DNA of 19,682 nucleotides, from NCBI GenBank assembly GCA_023418535.1, contig JAEZZN010000089.1, positions 1-19,682 of the forward strand. The letters run 5' to 3'. Positions 12,628-19,682 of this stretch are shown piece by piece. Made by a program: the position numbers and the translations under genes. Origin of the DNA: Bacillota bacterium. Lineage in GTDB: Bacteria > Bacillota_A > Clostridia > Tissierellales > Peptoniphilaceae. Below the pieces are notes generated by a model that was not told the DNA's origin, did not search any database, and saw nothing but the letters and a program-made list of their open reading frames with translations. Every line of letters starts with the position of its first letter. The stretch's first letter is position 1.

Positions 12628-14987
12628 CATTCCTCCTCTAATTTATAATTAATATAAATTTTATAATCTTTGTCTATTTTTCTAAGTTCATGCGAAAGAT
12701 CTATTAAATCTTTTTTATTTGTAGACTTGACTATAATATCAAATCTATATCTATTATTTATTCTTTCAATCACACTTGGTGTAGGTCCAGTAATTTCAAG
12801 TATATTAATACCTTTATTTCTAATAAATTCATTTATCGAAATTGTTATACTTCTTCCCACTCTGATAGCATATGATCGGTCTTTTGAAGAGAGATTAATA
12901 TTCAATATATTTACTATAGGTGGATAATTGAATTTTTTTCTTTCAGCCATTTCGGTTTTAAAAAAATCATAATAATTATTCTCAGCAGCATACTTAATTG
13001 CATAGTTATCAGGACTATATGTTTGAATTATTACTTCACCTTTAGTATTTCCACGACCTGCCCTTCCTGATACTTGTGTTATTAAATTAAATGTATTTTC
13101 ATGAGCTCTAAAATCAGGTATATTTAAACTTATATCTGCTGAAACTATCCCAACTACAGAAACATTTGGAAAATCAAGACCTTTTGAAAGCATTTGAGTT
13201 CCAATTAAAATATCTATTTTTCCTTCATGCATCATATTATATACTTTTTTATAATCTTGTTTACTTGTGGTAGTATCAGCATCCATTCTATACACCTTTG
13301 CATTTGGAAACAACTCTTTAGTCTGCTCTTCAAGCATTTCTGTCCCAGCACCATATTCTTTTATCCATTTACTTCCACAATTTGGACAAGATTTGCGTTT
13401 TAATGCAGTTCTACCACAATAATGGCATATTAGTCTATCTTTTGACTTATGATATGTCATAGCAACGTCACAAGCTTCACATCTATGAACATATCCACAT
13501 GTTCTACAAAATACAAATGATGTATGTCCTCTTTTATTTAAAAATAGAATAATCTGTTCATTTTTTTTCATAGCATCTTCTATACTGGATTTTAACAATT
13601 CTGAGAACATGCTTAGATTGTTTTTCTTTAATTCTTCACGCATATCTACACGAATAATATTAGGCATTTGAATATTATTTACTCTTTTATTAATTCGAAT
13701 AAGATTTAGTTTTTTAAGATATACATCATACATAGTTTTCATGGATGGTGTTGCACTACCCAATACTAATTTTGCATCATGATACTCTGCTCTTTTTTTT
13801 GCAATATCAATTGCAGAATATTTCGGATTTTTTTCTGATTGATAAGATTTTTCATGTTCTTCATCAATAACTATAATTCCTATATTCTCAAATGGTGCAA
13901 ATATTGCTGATCTTGCACCTACTACTATCTTTACTTCTTTATCTCGAATCATTCTCCATTGATCTGCACGTTCAGAAATAGTTAATTTTGAATGAAGCAC
14001 TGCTATATTTTTACCAAATCTCCCTTGAAATCTCTCAATTGTCTGTGGTGTTAGAGAAATCTCAGGAACTAATATAATCGCTTCTTTTCCCTTATTTATA
14101 TAATATTCTACTAATTGTAAATAAATCTCAGTCTTTCCAGACCCTGTAACACCATGAATTAAAAAATTATTTTCCGTCGTACCTAAAATGAGATCATAAG
14201 CTTTTTGTTGCTCTTCATTTAAATTAATTTTTTTTAATTCTTTTACTTCTTCAAGTAAGTTACGATATATATCCTTTTTTTCTACTTTAATTAATTTCTT
14301 GTCTTCTAATGTGTTTAATGTACTATTTGTTGATTTTGTTTCATTTAAAAGTTTAGTTTTTTCTGTAGTTCCATTTTCAAACAAATAATCAAGTATAGCT
14401 AACTGTTTTATAGCATTTTTTCGTATTATATTAAAATATTCAGGATTTTCTAAATGAATATATTCAATATATTTAATACTTGATTTTTTATTTAAAGAAA
14501 TATAAGAATCAATATAATTTTGTTTTACTAAATCATTTATTGTTTTAATATTGTATTTATTTTTAAATATTTTCTTAATTTCAATAAAACTTTTATAATC
14601 ATCTAAGAACTCATATAAATCAGTGTCTATGTTTTTCAAATTATCATTAGCTTTATAATACTCTTCTACTGTATCTATACTGCCTGGTGGTAAAATAGTA
14701 TTAACAGCTGAACTATAATCAGATATATTATTTTTTATCATATATAAGGCAAGTTCTACCATTTCTTTTGAAATGATAGGCTTTGTATCGATTATTTCAG
14801 TAATTTTTTTAGTCTTAAAATCTACTTCACCTTCGTGAATAGAAACTACAATTCCAAGATTTTTAGAGTTGGAATTTCCAAATGGAACTATCACTCTAGT
14901 ACCTATTTCAATTTCTTCATCATATTCATAAGTAAATAATCTATCTAAAAATGAAGTTTTAGATTTTAATATTACATCATAATACAT
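12627..14987 (-). CDS. priA: Primosomal protein N' (replication restart helicase PriA)
   Basis: A 786-residue superfamily 2 DNA helicase that recognises stalled forks and reloads the replicative helicase. The N-terminal 3'-end-binding domain (about 1-100) and a winged-helix region precede the motor: Walker A GVTGSGKT (279-286), DEEH (375-378) and GSATPS (410-415). Eight cysteines form two zinc sites (494, 497, 503, 506, 521, 524, 534, 537). The second RecA lobe carries GTQMLSKGLDFP (596-607) and QVSGRAGRG (638-646). All signature residues are intact. The 5' end overlaps coaBC by 11 bp, with only a weak GGTGA site, implying coupling. Confidence 0.96.
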   Translation of the reverse strand: MYYDVILKSKTSFLDRLFTYEYDEEIEIGTRVIVPFGNSNSKNLGIVVSIHEGEVDFKTKKITEIIDTKPIISKEMVELALYMIKNNISDYSSAVNTILPPGSIDTVEEYYKANDNLKNIDTDLYEFLDDYKSFIEIKKIFKNKYNIKTINDLVKQNYIDSYISLNKKSSIKYIEYIHLENPEYFNIIRKNAIKQLAILDYLFENGTTEKTKLLNETKSTNSTLNTLEDKKLIKVEKKDIYRNLLEEVKELKKINLNEEQQKAYDLILGTTENNFLIHGVTGSGKTEIYLQLVEYYINKGKEAIILVPEISLTPQTIERFQGRFGKNIAVLHSKLTISERADQWRMIRDKEVKIVVGARSAIFAPFENIGIIVIDEEHEKSYQSEKNPKYSAIDIAKKRAEYHDAKLVLGSATPSMKTMYDVYLKKLNLIRINKRVNNIQMPNIIRVDMREELKKNNLSMFSELLKSSIEDAMKKNEQIILFLNKRGHTSFVFCRTCGYVHRCEACDVAMTYHKSKDRLICHYCGRTALKRKSCPNCGSKWIKEYGAGTEMLEEQTKELFPNAKVYRMDADTTTSKQDYKKVYNMMHEGKIDILIGTQMLSKGLDFPNVSVVGIVSADISLNIPDFRAHENTFNLITQVSGRAGRGNTKGEVIIQTYSPDNYAIKYAAENNYYDFFKTEMAERKKFNYPPIVNILNINLSSKDRSYAIRVGRSITISINEFIRNKGINILEITGPTPSVIERINNRYRFDIIVKSTNKKDLIDLSHELRKIDKDYKIYINYKLEEE

Positions 14988-16158
14988 CTTTCACCAATTT
15001 ATCTAAAATAATATTTGCCACATCTTCTTTTGACATCAAATCATAAGAAGTTTCTTCTTCATTAGTAATCACAGTTACAATATTCGTATCAACATTAAAT
15101 CCTGCGCCTTGTTTTGATACATCATTTGCAACAATCATGTCTAAATTCTTGGACTTCAATTTTTTCTTTGCATTTTCTAACAAATCATCTGTTTCCGCTG
15201 CAAAACCTATTAGACGTTGATTTTCTTTCTTTTGACCAAAATATTTCAGTATGTCTAAAGATTTTTTCATTTTAAATATAGTTTCTTCGTCTGTCTTTTT
15301 AAGTTTTGAATCAAAAGAAGTTTTAAACTCATAATCAGTAGGAGCTGCCGCCATGATTACAGCATTAGCATCCTTAAAATTATTTTCTATAGCTTCTTTC
15401 ATTTCTTCATTCGTTTCTACATGAATATTTTCAACCATTCCAAGCTGAGGAGTCTTAACTTTTCCTTGAATAAAATATACATCCGCTCCTCTATTTCTTG
15501 CATTTCTGGCTATTTGATATCCCATTTTTCCTGAAGAATCATTTGTCATAAATCTAACTGGATCAAGTCTCGCAATTGTAGCTCCAGCTGTAACTATAAT
15601 TTTTTTATTTTCTAAATCTTTTTTTGTCAGCTTATATTCTATATATTCAAGTATTTCACTTGGCTCTGCCATTCTTCCTTTACCAACAGTATTACATGCT
15701 AAAACTCCTTCATTTGAATCTATGAAGTCATATCCAAGATCTATTAATCCTTCAATATTTCGTTGTGTAATCGGGTTTAATAGCATATTAGTATTAGTAG
15801 ATACTGCAAAAGATACAGGCGACTTAGAAGCTAAAATAGCAGTTGTAAGAAGGTTATCTGCAATACCTGCATATACTTTTGCAATTGTATTCGCAGTTGC
15901 AGGCGCTACTAAAAATAAGTCTACATCATTTGTAATATCTACATGTAGTACCTTATCAGGATGTATCCACATATCTGTATATACTTTTCCATTTGCCATT
16001 GTTTCAAATGTAATTGGATTTATAAACTTAGTTGCGGATTCAGTCATAATAACTTCAACTTTTGCTCCAAGTTTTCTAAGTGAACTTATTAAACTAAGTA
16101 CTTTATATATAGCTATTCCACTTGTAACGCCAATAAGGATTTTTTTATCTTTTAGCAT
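14977..16158 (-). CDS. coaBC: Bifunctional phosphopantothenoylcysteine decarboxylase / phosphopantothenate-cysteine ligase
   Basis: A 393-residue enzyme for two steps of coenzyme A synthesis. The flavin-dependent decarboxylase half (about 1-180) keeps catalytic H72, PATANT (86-91) and C155 with GRMAEP (161-166). Its substrate clamp, usually P-A-M-N-x-x-M, reads V-S-T-N-T-N-M at 119-125, keeping N122 and M125 but not the first three residues. The ligase half (about 183-393) has TAGAT...DPVRFMTNDSSGKMG (from 190) where TAGGT with a following E-P-I-D is usual, and also AAPTDY (271-276) and K285. Conserved catalytic residues suggest it is active despite the unusual loops. The start forms TAATG with rpoZ and has an AGAGGAAG site. 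Confidence 0.93.
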   Translation of the reverse strand: MLKDKKILIGVTSGIAIYKVLSLISSLRKLGAKVEVIMTESATKFINPITFETMANGKVYTDMWIHPDKVLHVDITNDVDLFLVAPATANTIAKVYAGIADNLLTTAILASKSPVSFAVSTNTNMLLNPITQRNIEGLIDLGYDFIDSNEGVLACNTVGKGRMAEPSEILEYIEYKLTKKDLENKKIIVTAGATIARLDPVRFMTNDSSGKMGYQIARNARNRGADVYFIQGKVKTPQLGMVENIHVETNEEMKEAIENNFKDANAVIMAAAPTDYEFKTSFDSKLKKTDEETIFKMKKSLDILKYFGQKKENQRLIGFAAETDDLLENAKKKLKSKNLDMIVANDVSKQGAGFNVDTNIVTVITNEEETSYDLMSKEDVANIILDKLVKDVL

Positions 16159-16349
16159 TATTCTTCCTCTTTTACCACTTTTTTCTCCATGATTTCACTT
16201 AATGCTTGAGTTACTGGTTTATAAGCTTTATTTTTTACACGTGGTTTATCACCATCTATGATTTGTTTTGCCCTTTTAGCTGTCATCATAGCTATTTCAT
16301 ATCTTGAGTCACTTATTTCTGATAATTTTTTAAATGATGGATTTAACAT
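16158..16349 (-). CDS. rpoZ: DNA-directed RNA polymerase omega subunit
   Basis: A 63-residue omega subunit that helps fold and stabilise the beta' subunit. The conserved helix pair is visible as SRYEIAMMTAKRAKQI (15-30), then an ALSEI segment (49-53) and an acidic/basic tail. It is at the short end for Firmicute omega. AAGGAG precedes the ATG. Both ends are TAATG junctions (gmk stop/rpoZ start and rpoZ stop/coaBC start), so three genes are read by re-initiating ribosomes. The gmk-rpoZ-coaBC order is diagnostic. Confidence 0.94.
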   Translation of the reverse strand: MLNPSFKKLSEISDSRYEIAMMTAKRAKQIIDGDKPRVKNKAYKPVTQALSEIMEKKVVKEEE

Positions 16350-16918
16350 TATTTTCTCCTTTTTTCTAATTCTTCATCTATAATTTCTTCTAATCTTTCT
16401 GTAGCACTATCTATATAATCATTGATTAAATAGTAATCATAATATCTAATTTGTGCTAGCTCTACTTCTGCATTTCTAAGTCTAGTTTGAATCATATCTT
16501 CTGATTCGGTATTTCTATATCTTAATCTTGTTTCGATATCAGATTTTTTAGGTGGTAACATAAATACAAATACCCCATTATCATAGTTTTCTCTAACTTG
16601 ACTTGCGCCTTGTACATCAATTTCAAGTATTACAACTTTACCTTCATTAATACTTTTTTCAACAAATGCAAGTGGTGTACCATATGAATTTCCATGAACT
16701 ACTGCATGTTCTAATAATTTATTTGTTTCAATTAATTCATCAAATTCTTCTTGAGTCTTAAAGAAATAGTCTACACCATCTACTTCATTTTCTCTTTGAT
16801 ATCTTGTTGTAACAGAAATAGATGTTACAATATCATCACGATTTTTTAAAATTTCTTTAACTATTGTTCCTTTACCAGCAGCTGTTGGTCCAGAAATAAC
16901 TAATAAAAATCCTTTCAT
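16349..16918 (-). CDS. gmk: Guanylate kinase
   Basis: A 189-residue kinase converting GMP to GDP with ATP. The P-loop is GPTAAGKGT (10-18). The GMP-binding segment SVTTRYQRENEVDGVDYFF (35-53) keeps both arginines, although the usual P-R-x-G-E has become Q-R-E-N-E. The lid region has RLRYRNTES. Length is normal for a bacterial Gmk. The start is the ATG at 16918, because AGAGG (16923-16927) lies 4 bp upstream and overlaps the yicC TAG stop; the longer frame starts at a TTG inside yicC. Confidence 0.96.
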   Translation of the reverse strand: MKGFLLVISGPTAAGKGTIVKEILKNRDDIVTSISVTTRYQRENEVDGVDYFFKTQEEFDELIETNKLLEHAVVHGNSYGTPLAFVEKSINEGKVVILEIDVQGASQVRENYDNGVFVFMLPPKKSDIETRLRYRNTESEDMIQTRLRNAEVELAQIRYYDYYLINDYIDSATERLEEIIDEELEKRRK

Positions 16919-16925
16919 AAAACCT

Positions 16926-17813
16926 CTATTCAATATTTTGTACTTGTTCTTTTATTTTCTCTATAGTTGTTTTCATTTCAATTACATGATTAGTCACATT
17001 AATATTTGAAGTTTTTGATCCAATCGTATTTACTTCTCTAAGCATTTCCTGTGATATAAAATCCAATTTTTTCCCAATAACTTCATTTGTTTCTAGGCTT
17101 TCTTCAAATTGAATAAAATGCGAATTAAGTCTTGATAATTCTTCATTAATATCTTGCCTATCTGCATAAAATACGATTTCATTTGCAAGTCTATCTTCAT
17201 TAATAATATTTTGATCTAAAATTTCTTGAATATTAGCAAATAATTTATTTCTAATTTCTTCTTTTAGATTTATTACTTGATTGCAAATATTTTCTCTATT
17301 TTCTTTAAGAATCTCTATATTATCAGATAAATCATTCTTTAGATTTAAACCTTCAGCTATTCGCATATTTACTAATTGTACTAATACTTCTTCTATTGTA
17401 TTTAATATAACTGAGCTTAAATATTCGTCATCTAGTTCTTCAGCTTCAAATCTAAGTACATCTTCATTTCTCAATATATCTGAAATTCTAATATCTCTAT
17501 ATTCTCCATCTAAATTAAATGTATTTTTTAAACTATTAAGTGCTTCATACATTTTTCCAGCTTGTACTTCATCTATTGTGATATTAGTATTGCCTAAACT
17601 TTTAGTTTTAGACTTAATAAATAAATCAATTCTACCTCTTTTAATATATTTTCTAATTAATTTATTTATCTTATCTTCCATGAAATTTAGTTGATAAGGC
17701 ATTCTAGTATTAATATCTAAAAATCTAGAATTAACAGATTTAATTTCAACTTCAATATTAAGTTTATCATCCATATAGCTACTTTTACCGTAGCCTGTCA
17801 TTGATTTAATCAT
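16926..17813 (-). CDS. yicC: YicC-family endoribonuclease
   Basis: A 295-residue YicC/YloC protein, a family shown in E. coli to be an endoribonuclease involved in small-RNA decay. The N-terminal YicC domain opens with the signature IKSMTGYGKS (2-11) and contains IEVEIKSVNSRFLDI (20-34). The C-terminal DUF1732-type domain ends with FISQEMLREVNTIGSKTS (residues 252-269). Both signatures are intact and length matches the family. It heads the long minus-strand block. AAGGAG (17819-17824) precedes the ATG, and a good promoter lies just upstream. Its RNA targets in Firmicutes are not established. Confidence 0.93.
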   Translation of the reverse strand: MIKSMTGYGKSSYMDDKLNIEVEIKSVNSRFLDINTRMPYQLNFMEDKINKLIRKYIKRGRIDLFIKSKTKSLGNTNITIDEVQAGKMYEALNSLKNTFNLDGEYRDIRISDILRNEDVLRFEAEELDDEYLSSVILNTIEEVLVQLVNMRIAEGLNLKNDLSDNIEILKENRENICNQVINLKEEIRNKLFANIQEILDQNIINEDRLANEIVFYADRQDINEELSRLNSHFIQFEESLETNEVIGKKLDFISQEMLREVNTIGSKTSNINVTNHVIEMKTTIEKIKEQVQNIE

Positions 17814-17832
17814 ATAATCTCCTTCTTTAATT

Positions 17833-17860
17833 ATTGTAATTCATAAATAAAAACAGTCAA
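17833..17860 (-). promoter_or_regulatory. Promoter for the yicC-to-thiN gene block
   Basis: On the minus strand TTGACT (17855-17860) is separated by 16 bp from TACAAT (17833-17838), each one mismatch from consensus. Initiation near 17826 leaves a leader of about 13 nt bearing the AAGGAG ribosome binding site. It is the only promoter in the window with a good -35 at normal spacing, as befits the head of a housekeeping operon. Confidence 0.65.
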
Positions 17861-17890
17861 GGAAATGTTACAAAAATTTAATAAATAATA

Positions 17891-17899
17891 TGCTATAAT
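17891..17899 (+). promoter_or_regulatory. Extended -10 promoter candidate for rqcH
   Basis: The sequence reads TGC TATAAT. No good -35 occurs at 16-18 bp; TTACAA lies 20 bp upstream. Initiation near 17906 would leave about 15 nt of leader with AAGGAG at 17910-17915. The 107-bp gap 17814-17920 therefore holds two divergent, non-overlapping promoters. Confidence 0.55.
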
Positions 17900-17920
17900 A
17901 ATAAATGAAAAGGAGTTAAT

Positions 17921-19648
17921 ATGGCATTAGATGGTATAGTATTAAAATCATTAGTAAAAGAATTTAATGAAAAATTGATAAATGGGCATATTCAAAAAAT
18001 TTATCAAATTAATGAACATATTCTTATACTCAATATTTATAATAAAGAAAATTATAAATTACTTATTTCTTCAAATCCTCAAAACGCAAGGATTCATCTT
18101 ACAGATTTCAAATATGACAATCCTACTACCCCACCTCAATTTGCAATGATATTAAGAAAACATATACAAAATTCTACTATTAAAGAAATTAAACAAATAG
18201 GTATGGATAGAAGTTTGGAGATAGTTATAAGTACTAAGGACGAATTAGGACTAGATACTGAAAGAAGACTTATGATTGATATAATGGGAAAATATTCCAA
18301 TATTGTTTTAACTAATAAGAATTATAAAGTTATTGAATCTATAAAAAGAATTTCACATGAAATGAGTAGTGTTCGTGCTGTTTATCCTGGCACACAGTTT
18401 TCAAAACTCGAAGATAATAAAATTAATATATTAAAAAATACGCCAAATTTACAAGATCTTGAAATCCCTGAAACTTATAAAATTAAAAAAGTTTTTTATA
18501 TGCTATTCCAAGGTTTTGGTCCACAAATTGGTGATGAAATTGCTTTTAGATCAAGCATTGATTTTTCACGATCTTACGGAACATTAAATAGTGAAGAAAG
18601 AGAAAATTTAAATCAAGTATTCCAATCAGTTGTTTCAGAAATTAAATCAAATAAATTTGAACCTCATTTATACTTTGATAAGGAGAAATCTATAGATTTC
18701 TATTCTATGAAACTTCTAAGCAAAGGAGACAATTATAAAACATATGATTCTATTAGCGAAGTATTAGATATTTATTATTCCCAAAATGTAAATGATAATT
18801 CATTAAATCAAGTAAAATCAAATCTTGTAAAAACAATTGAACAAAAAATTTCTCACAATGTTACTAAACTTGATAATTTAAATAAAGATTTTGATGAATC
18901 TAAAAAATATGAAATATATCGTATTGAAGGAGATTTATTATCTACAGTTGCATATGAAATAAAAAAAGGTCAGGGAAATATTGAAGTTTATAATTATTAT
19001 GATGATACAATGATTAATATTAATCTTGATAATAGAAAATCAGCTTGGGAAAATATAGAATTAAAATACAAGAAATCTAAGAAACTTCATAAAAGTTATA
19101 ATATTCTTCTTGAATCAATTCCGAATCTAGAAGAAGAAATATCTTATTTAAGAAATATAATTTCACAAATAAATTTAGCAGAAAATCATAATGAAGTTTC
19201 TGAAATTAAAGAAGAACTTATAGATCAAAATATAATTAAAAAATCTTCTAAATCAAAAAAGATAAAGGAAGAAAAATCTATTCCACATAAATATATTACA
19301 AATAATAACAATATAATTTACGTAGGAAAAAATAACAAACAAAATGAATATCTTACACTTAGAGAAGCAAATCCAGATGATTATTTCTTCCATATAAAGG
19401 ATTTACCTGGGTCTCATGTAATTCTAAAAAATAATCAAAAGATTGAAGATTATGAAATTAAAATTGCAGCATATCTTGCCGCTAAATTTTCAAAAAATTC
19501 AAATGATAGATATATAGATGTAGATTATACACAAAAGAAAAATGTAAACAAATCTAAAGGTTCAAAGCCTGGCATGGTATATTATACAAATTATACAACT
19601 ATTAGAATTGATATAGAAAATCAGCCAATTGGATTTAAGAAGATGTAA
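17921..19648 (+). CDS. rqcH: Rqc2/NEMF homologue RqcH (NFACT protein)
   Basis: A 575-residue ribosome quality control factor, formerly annotated as a fibronectin-binding protein. It binds stalled 50S-peptidyl-tRNA complexes and directs addition of C-terminal alanine tails that mark the peptide for proteolysis. The NFACT-N domain starts with MALDGIVLKSL and includes D96-R97, which match the Asp-Arg pair needed for tailing in family members. A helical coiled-coil region covers about 270-440. The C-terminal NFACT-R domain has IYVGKNNKQNEYLTLR (from about 466), FFHIKDLPGSHVIL and a KSKGSKPGMVYY segment near the end. AAGGAG precedes the ATG at 5 bp. It is divergent from yicC and complete, ending 34 bp before the window edge, where nothing further is recognisable. 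Confidence 0.95.
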   Translation: MALDGIVLKSLVKEFNEKLINGHIQKIYQINEHILILNIYNKENYKLLISSNPQNARIHLTDFKYDNPTTPPQFAMILRKHIQNSTIKEIKQIGMDRSLEIVISTKDELGLDTERRLMIDIMGKYSNIVLTNKNYKVIESIKRISHEMSSVRAVYPGTQFSKLEDNKINILKNTPNLQDLEIPETYKIKKVFYMLFQGFGPQIGDEIAFRSSIDFSRSYGTLNSEERENLNQVFQSVVSEIKSNKFEPHLYFDKEKSIDFYSMKLLSKGDNYKTYDSISEVLDIYYSQNVNDNSLNQVKSNLVKTIEQKISHNVTKLDNLNKDFDESKKYEIYRIEGDLLSTVAYEIKKGQGNIEVYNYYDDTMININLDNRKSAWENIELKYKKSKKLHKSYNILLESIPNLEEEISYLRNIISQINLAENHNEVSEIKEELIDQNIIKKSSKSKKIKEEKSIPHKYITNNNNIIYVGKNNKQNEYLTLREANPDDYFFHIKDLPGSHVILKNNQKIEDYEIKIAAYLAAKFSKNSNDRYIDVDYTQKKNVNKSKGSKPGMVYYTNYTTIRIDIENQPIGFKKM

Positions 19649-19682
19649 TTATGTAATATGTTAAAATAGATGATTCGAAAAA

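Noticed and set aside
15722..16192. A 156-codon plus-strand open frame opposite coaBC
   Set aside because: It lies wholly on the antisense of a well-conserved gene, has no ribosome binding site and gives a low-complexity hydrophobic translation typical of a shadow frame.
17281..17694. A 137-codon plus-strand open frame opposite yicC
   Set aside because: Antisense to YicC with intact family motifs; Ser/Leu/Ile-rich translation and no start signal.
1..19682. CRISPR arrays, insertion sequences, tRNA/rRNA genes, prophage or defence genes
   Set aside because: No spaced direct repeats, transposase or integrase motifs, cloverleaf sequences or rRNA cores were seen; nearly all sequence is accounted for by conserved genes.

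Overview
This is a very AT-rich, gene-dense bacterial chromosome segment. It carries the classic Firmicutes 'ylo' housekeeping block in the same order as Bacillus subtilis (yicC/yloC, gmk, rpoZ, coaBC, priA, def, fmt, rsmB, prpC, prkC, rsgA, rpe, thiN), with rqcH (yloA) divergent at its head. Strong AAGGAG/GGAGG ribosome binding sites, a PASTA kinase, RqcH and a YugP-type peptidase inserted between fmt and rsmB point to a low-GC Gram-positive anaerobe. A member of the Tissierellia/Peptoniphilaceae is my best guess. That is an inference from base composition and gene order, not a sequence match.

Layout, left to right. (1) Positions 1-3242, minus strand: a three-gene operon whose products resemble B. 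subtilis YdjI (SPFH protein with C-terminal zinc ribbons), YdjG (two TFIIB-like zinc ribbons plus a membrane segment at the extreme C-terminus) and YdjH (secreted or membrane TPM-domain protein). No pspA is present in the window. A stem-loop lies about 60 bp past the last stop. (2) Positions 3327-4206, plus strand: recX and a small GIY-YIG nuclease-like gene, overlapping by 8 bp. (3) Positions 4203-17813, minus strand: fourteen tightly packed genes (the thirteen listed above plus yugP) running from yicC to thiN. They serve nucleotide supply (gmk), transcription (rpoZ), coenzyme A synthesis (coaBC), replication restart (priA), N-formylmethionine synthesis and removal (fmt, def), membrane proteolysis (yugP), ribosome maturation (rsmB, rsgA), Ser/Thr phosphorylation signalling (prpC, prkC), the pentose phosphate pathway (rpe) and thiamine diphosphate synthesis (thiN). 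(4) Positions 17921-19648, plus strand: rqcH, the ribosome quality control factor, divergent from yicC.

Many junctions in the long block show translational coupling: TAATG at gmk/rpoZ, rpoZ/coaBC and rsgA/rpe, TGATG at priA/def, and stop codons buried in the next gene's Shine-Dalgarno at yicC/gmk and prpC/prkC. The block may be split transcriptionally. A 10-bp stem-loop followed by a T-run sits between yugP and rsmB, and an extended -10 promoter candidate sits between rsmB and prpC.

The oddest local observation is the rsmB start. The only canonical ATG lies in the loop of that stem-loop and has no ribosome binding site. A strong GGGAGGA lies just downstream and is followed by ATT codons exactly where the family's N-terminus would begin, suggesting an AUU start. 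Four of the five promoter candidates are TGnTATAAT-type extended -10 elements very close to the start codon. I found no mobile elements, CRISPR arrays, tRNA or rRNA genes. Apart from the YdjIGH-like operon, the content is conserved housekeeping.
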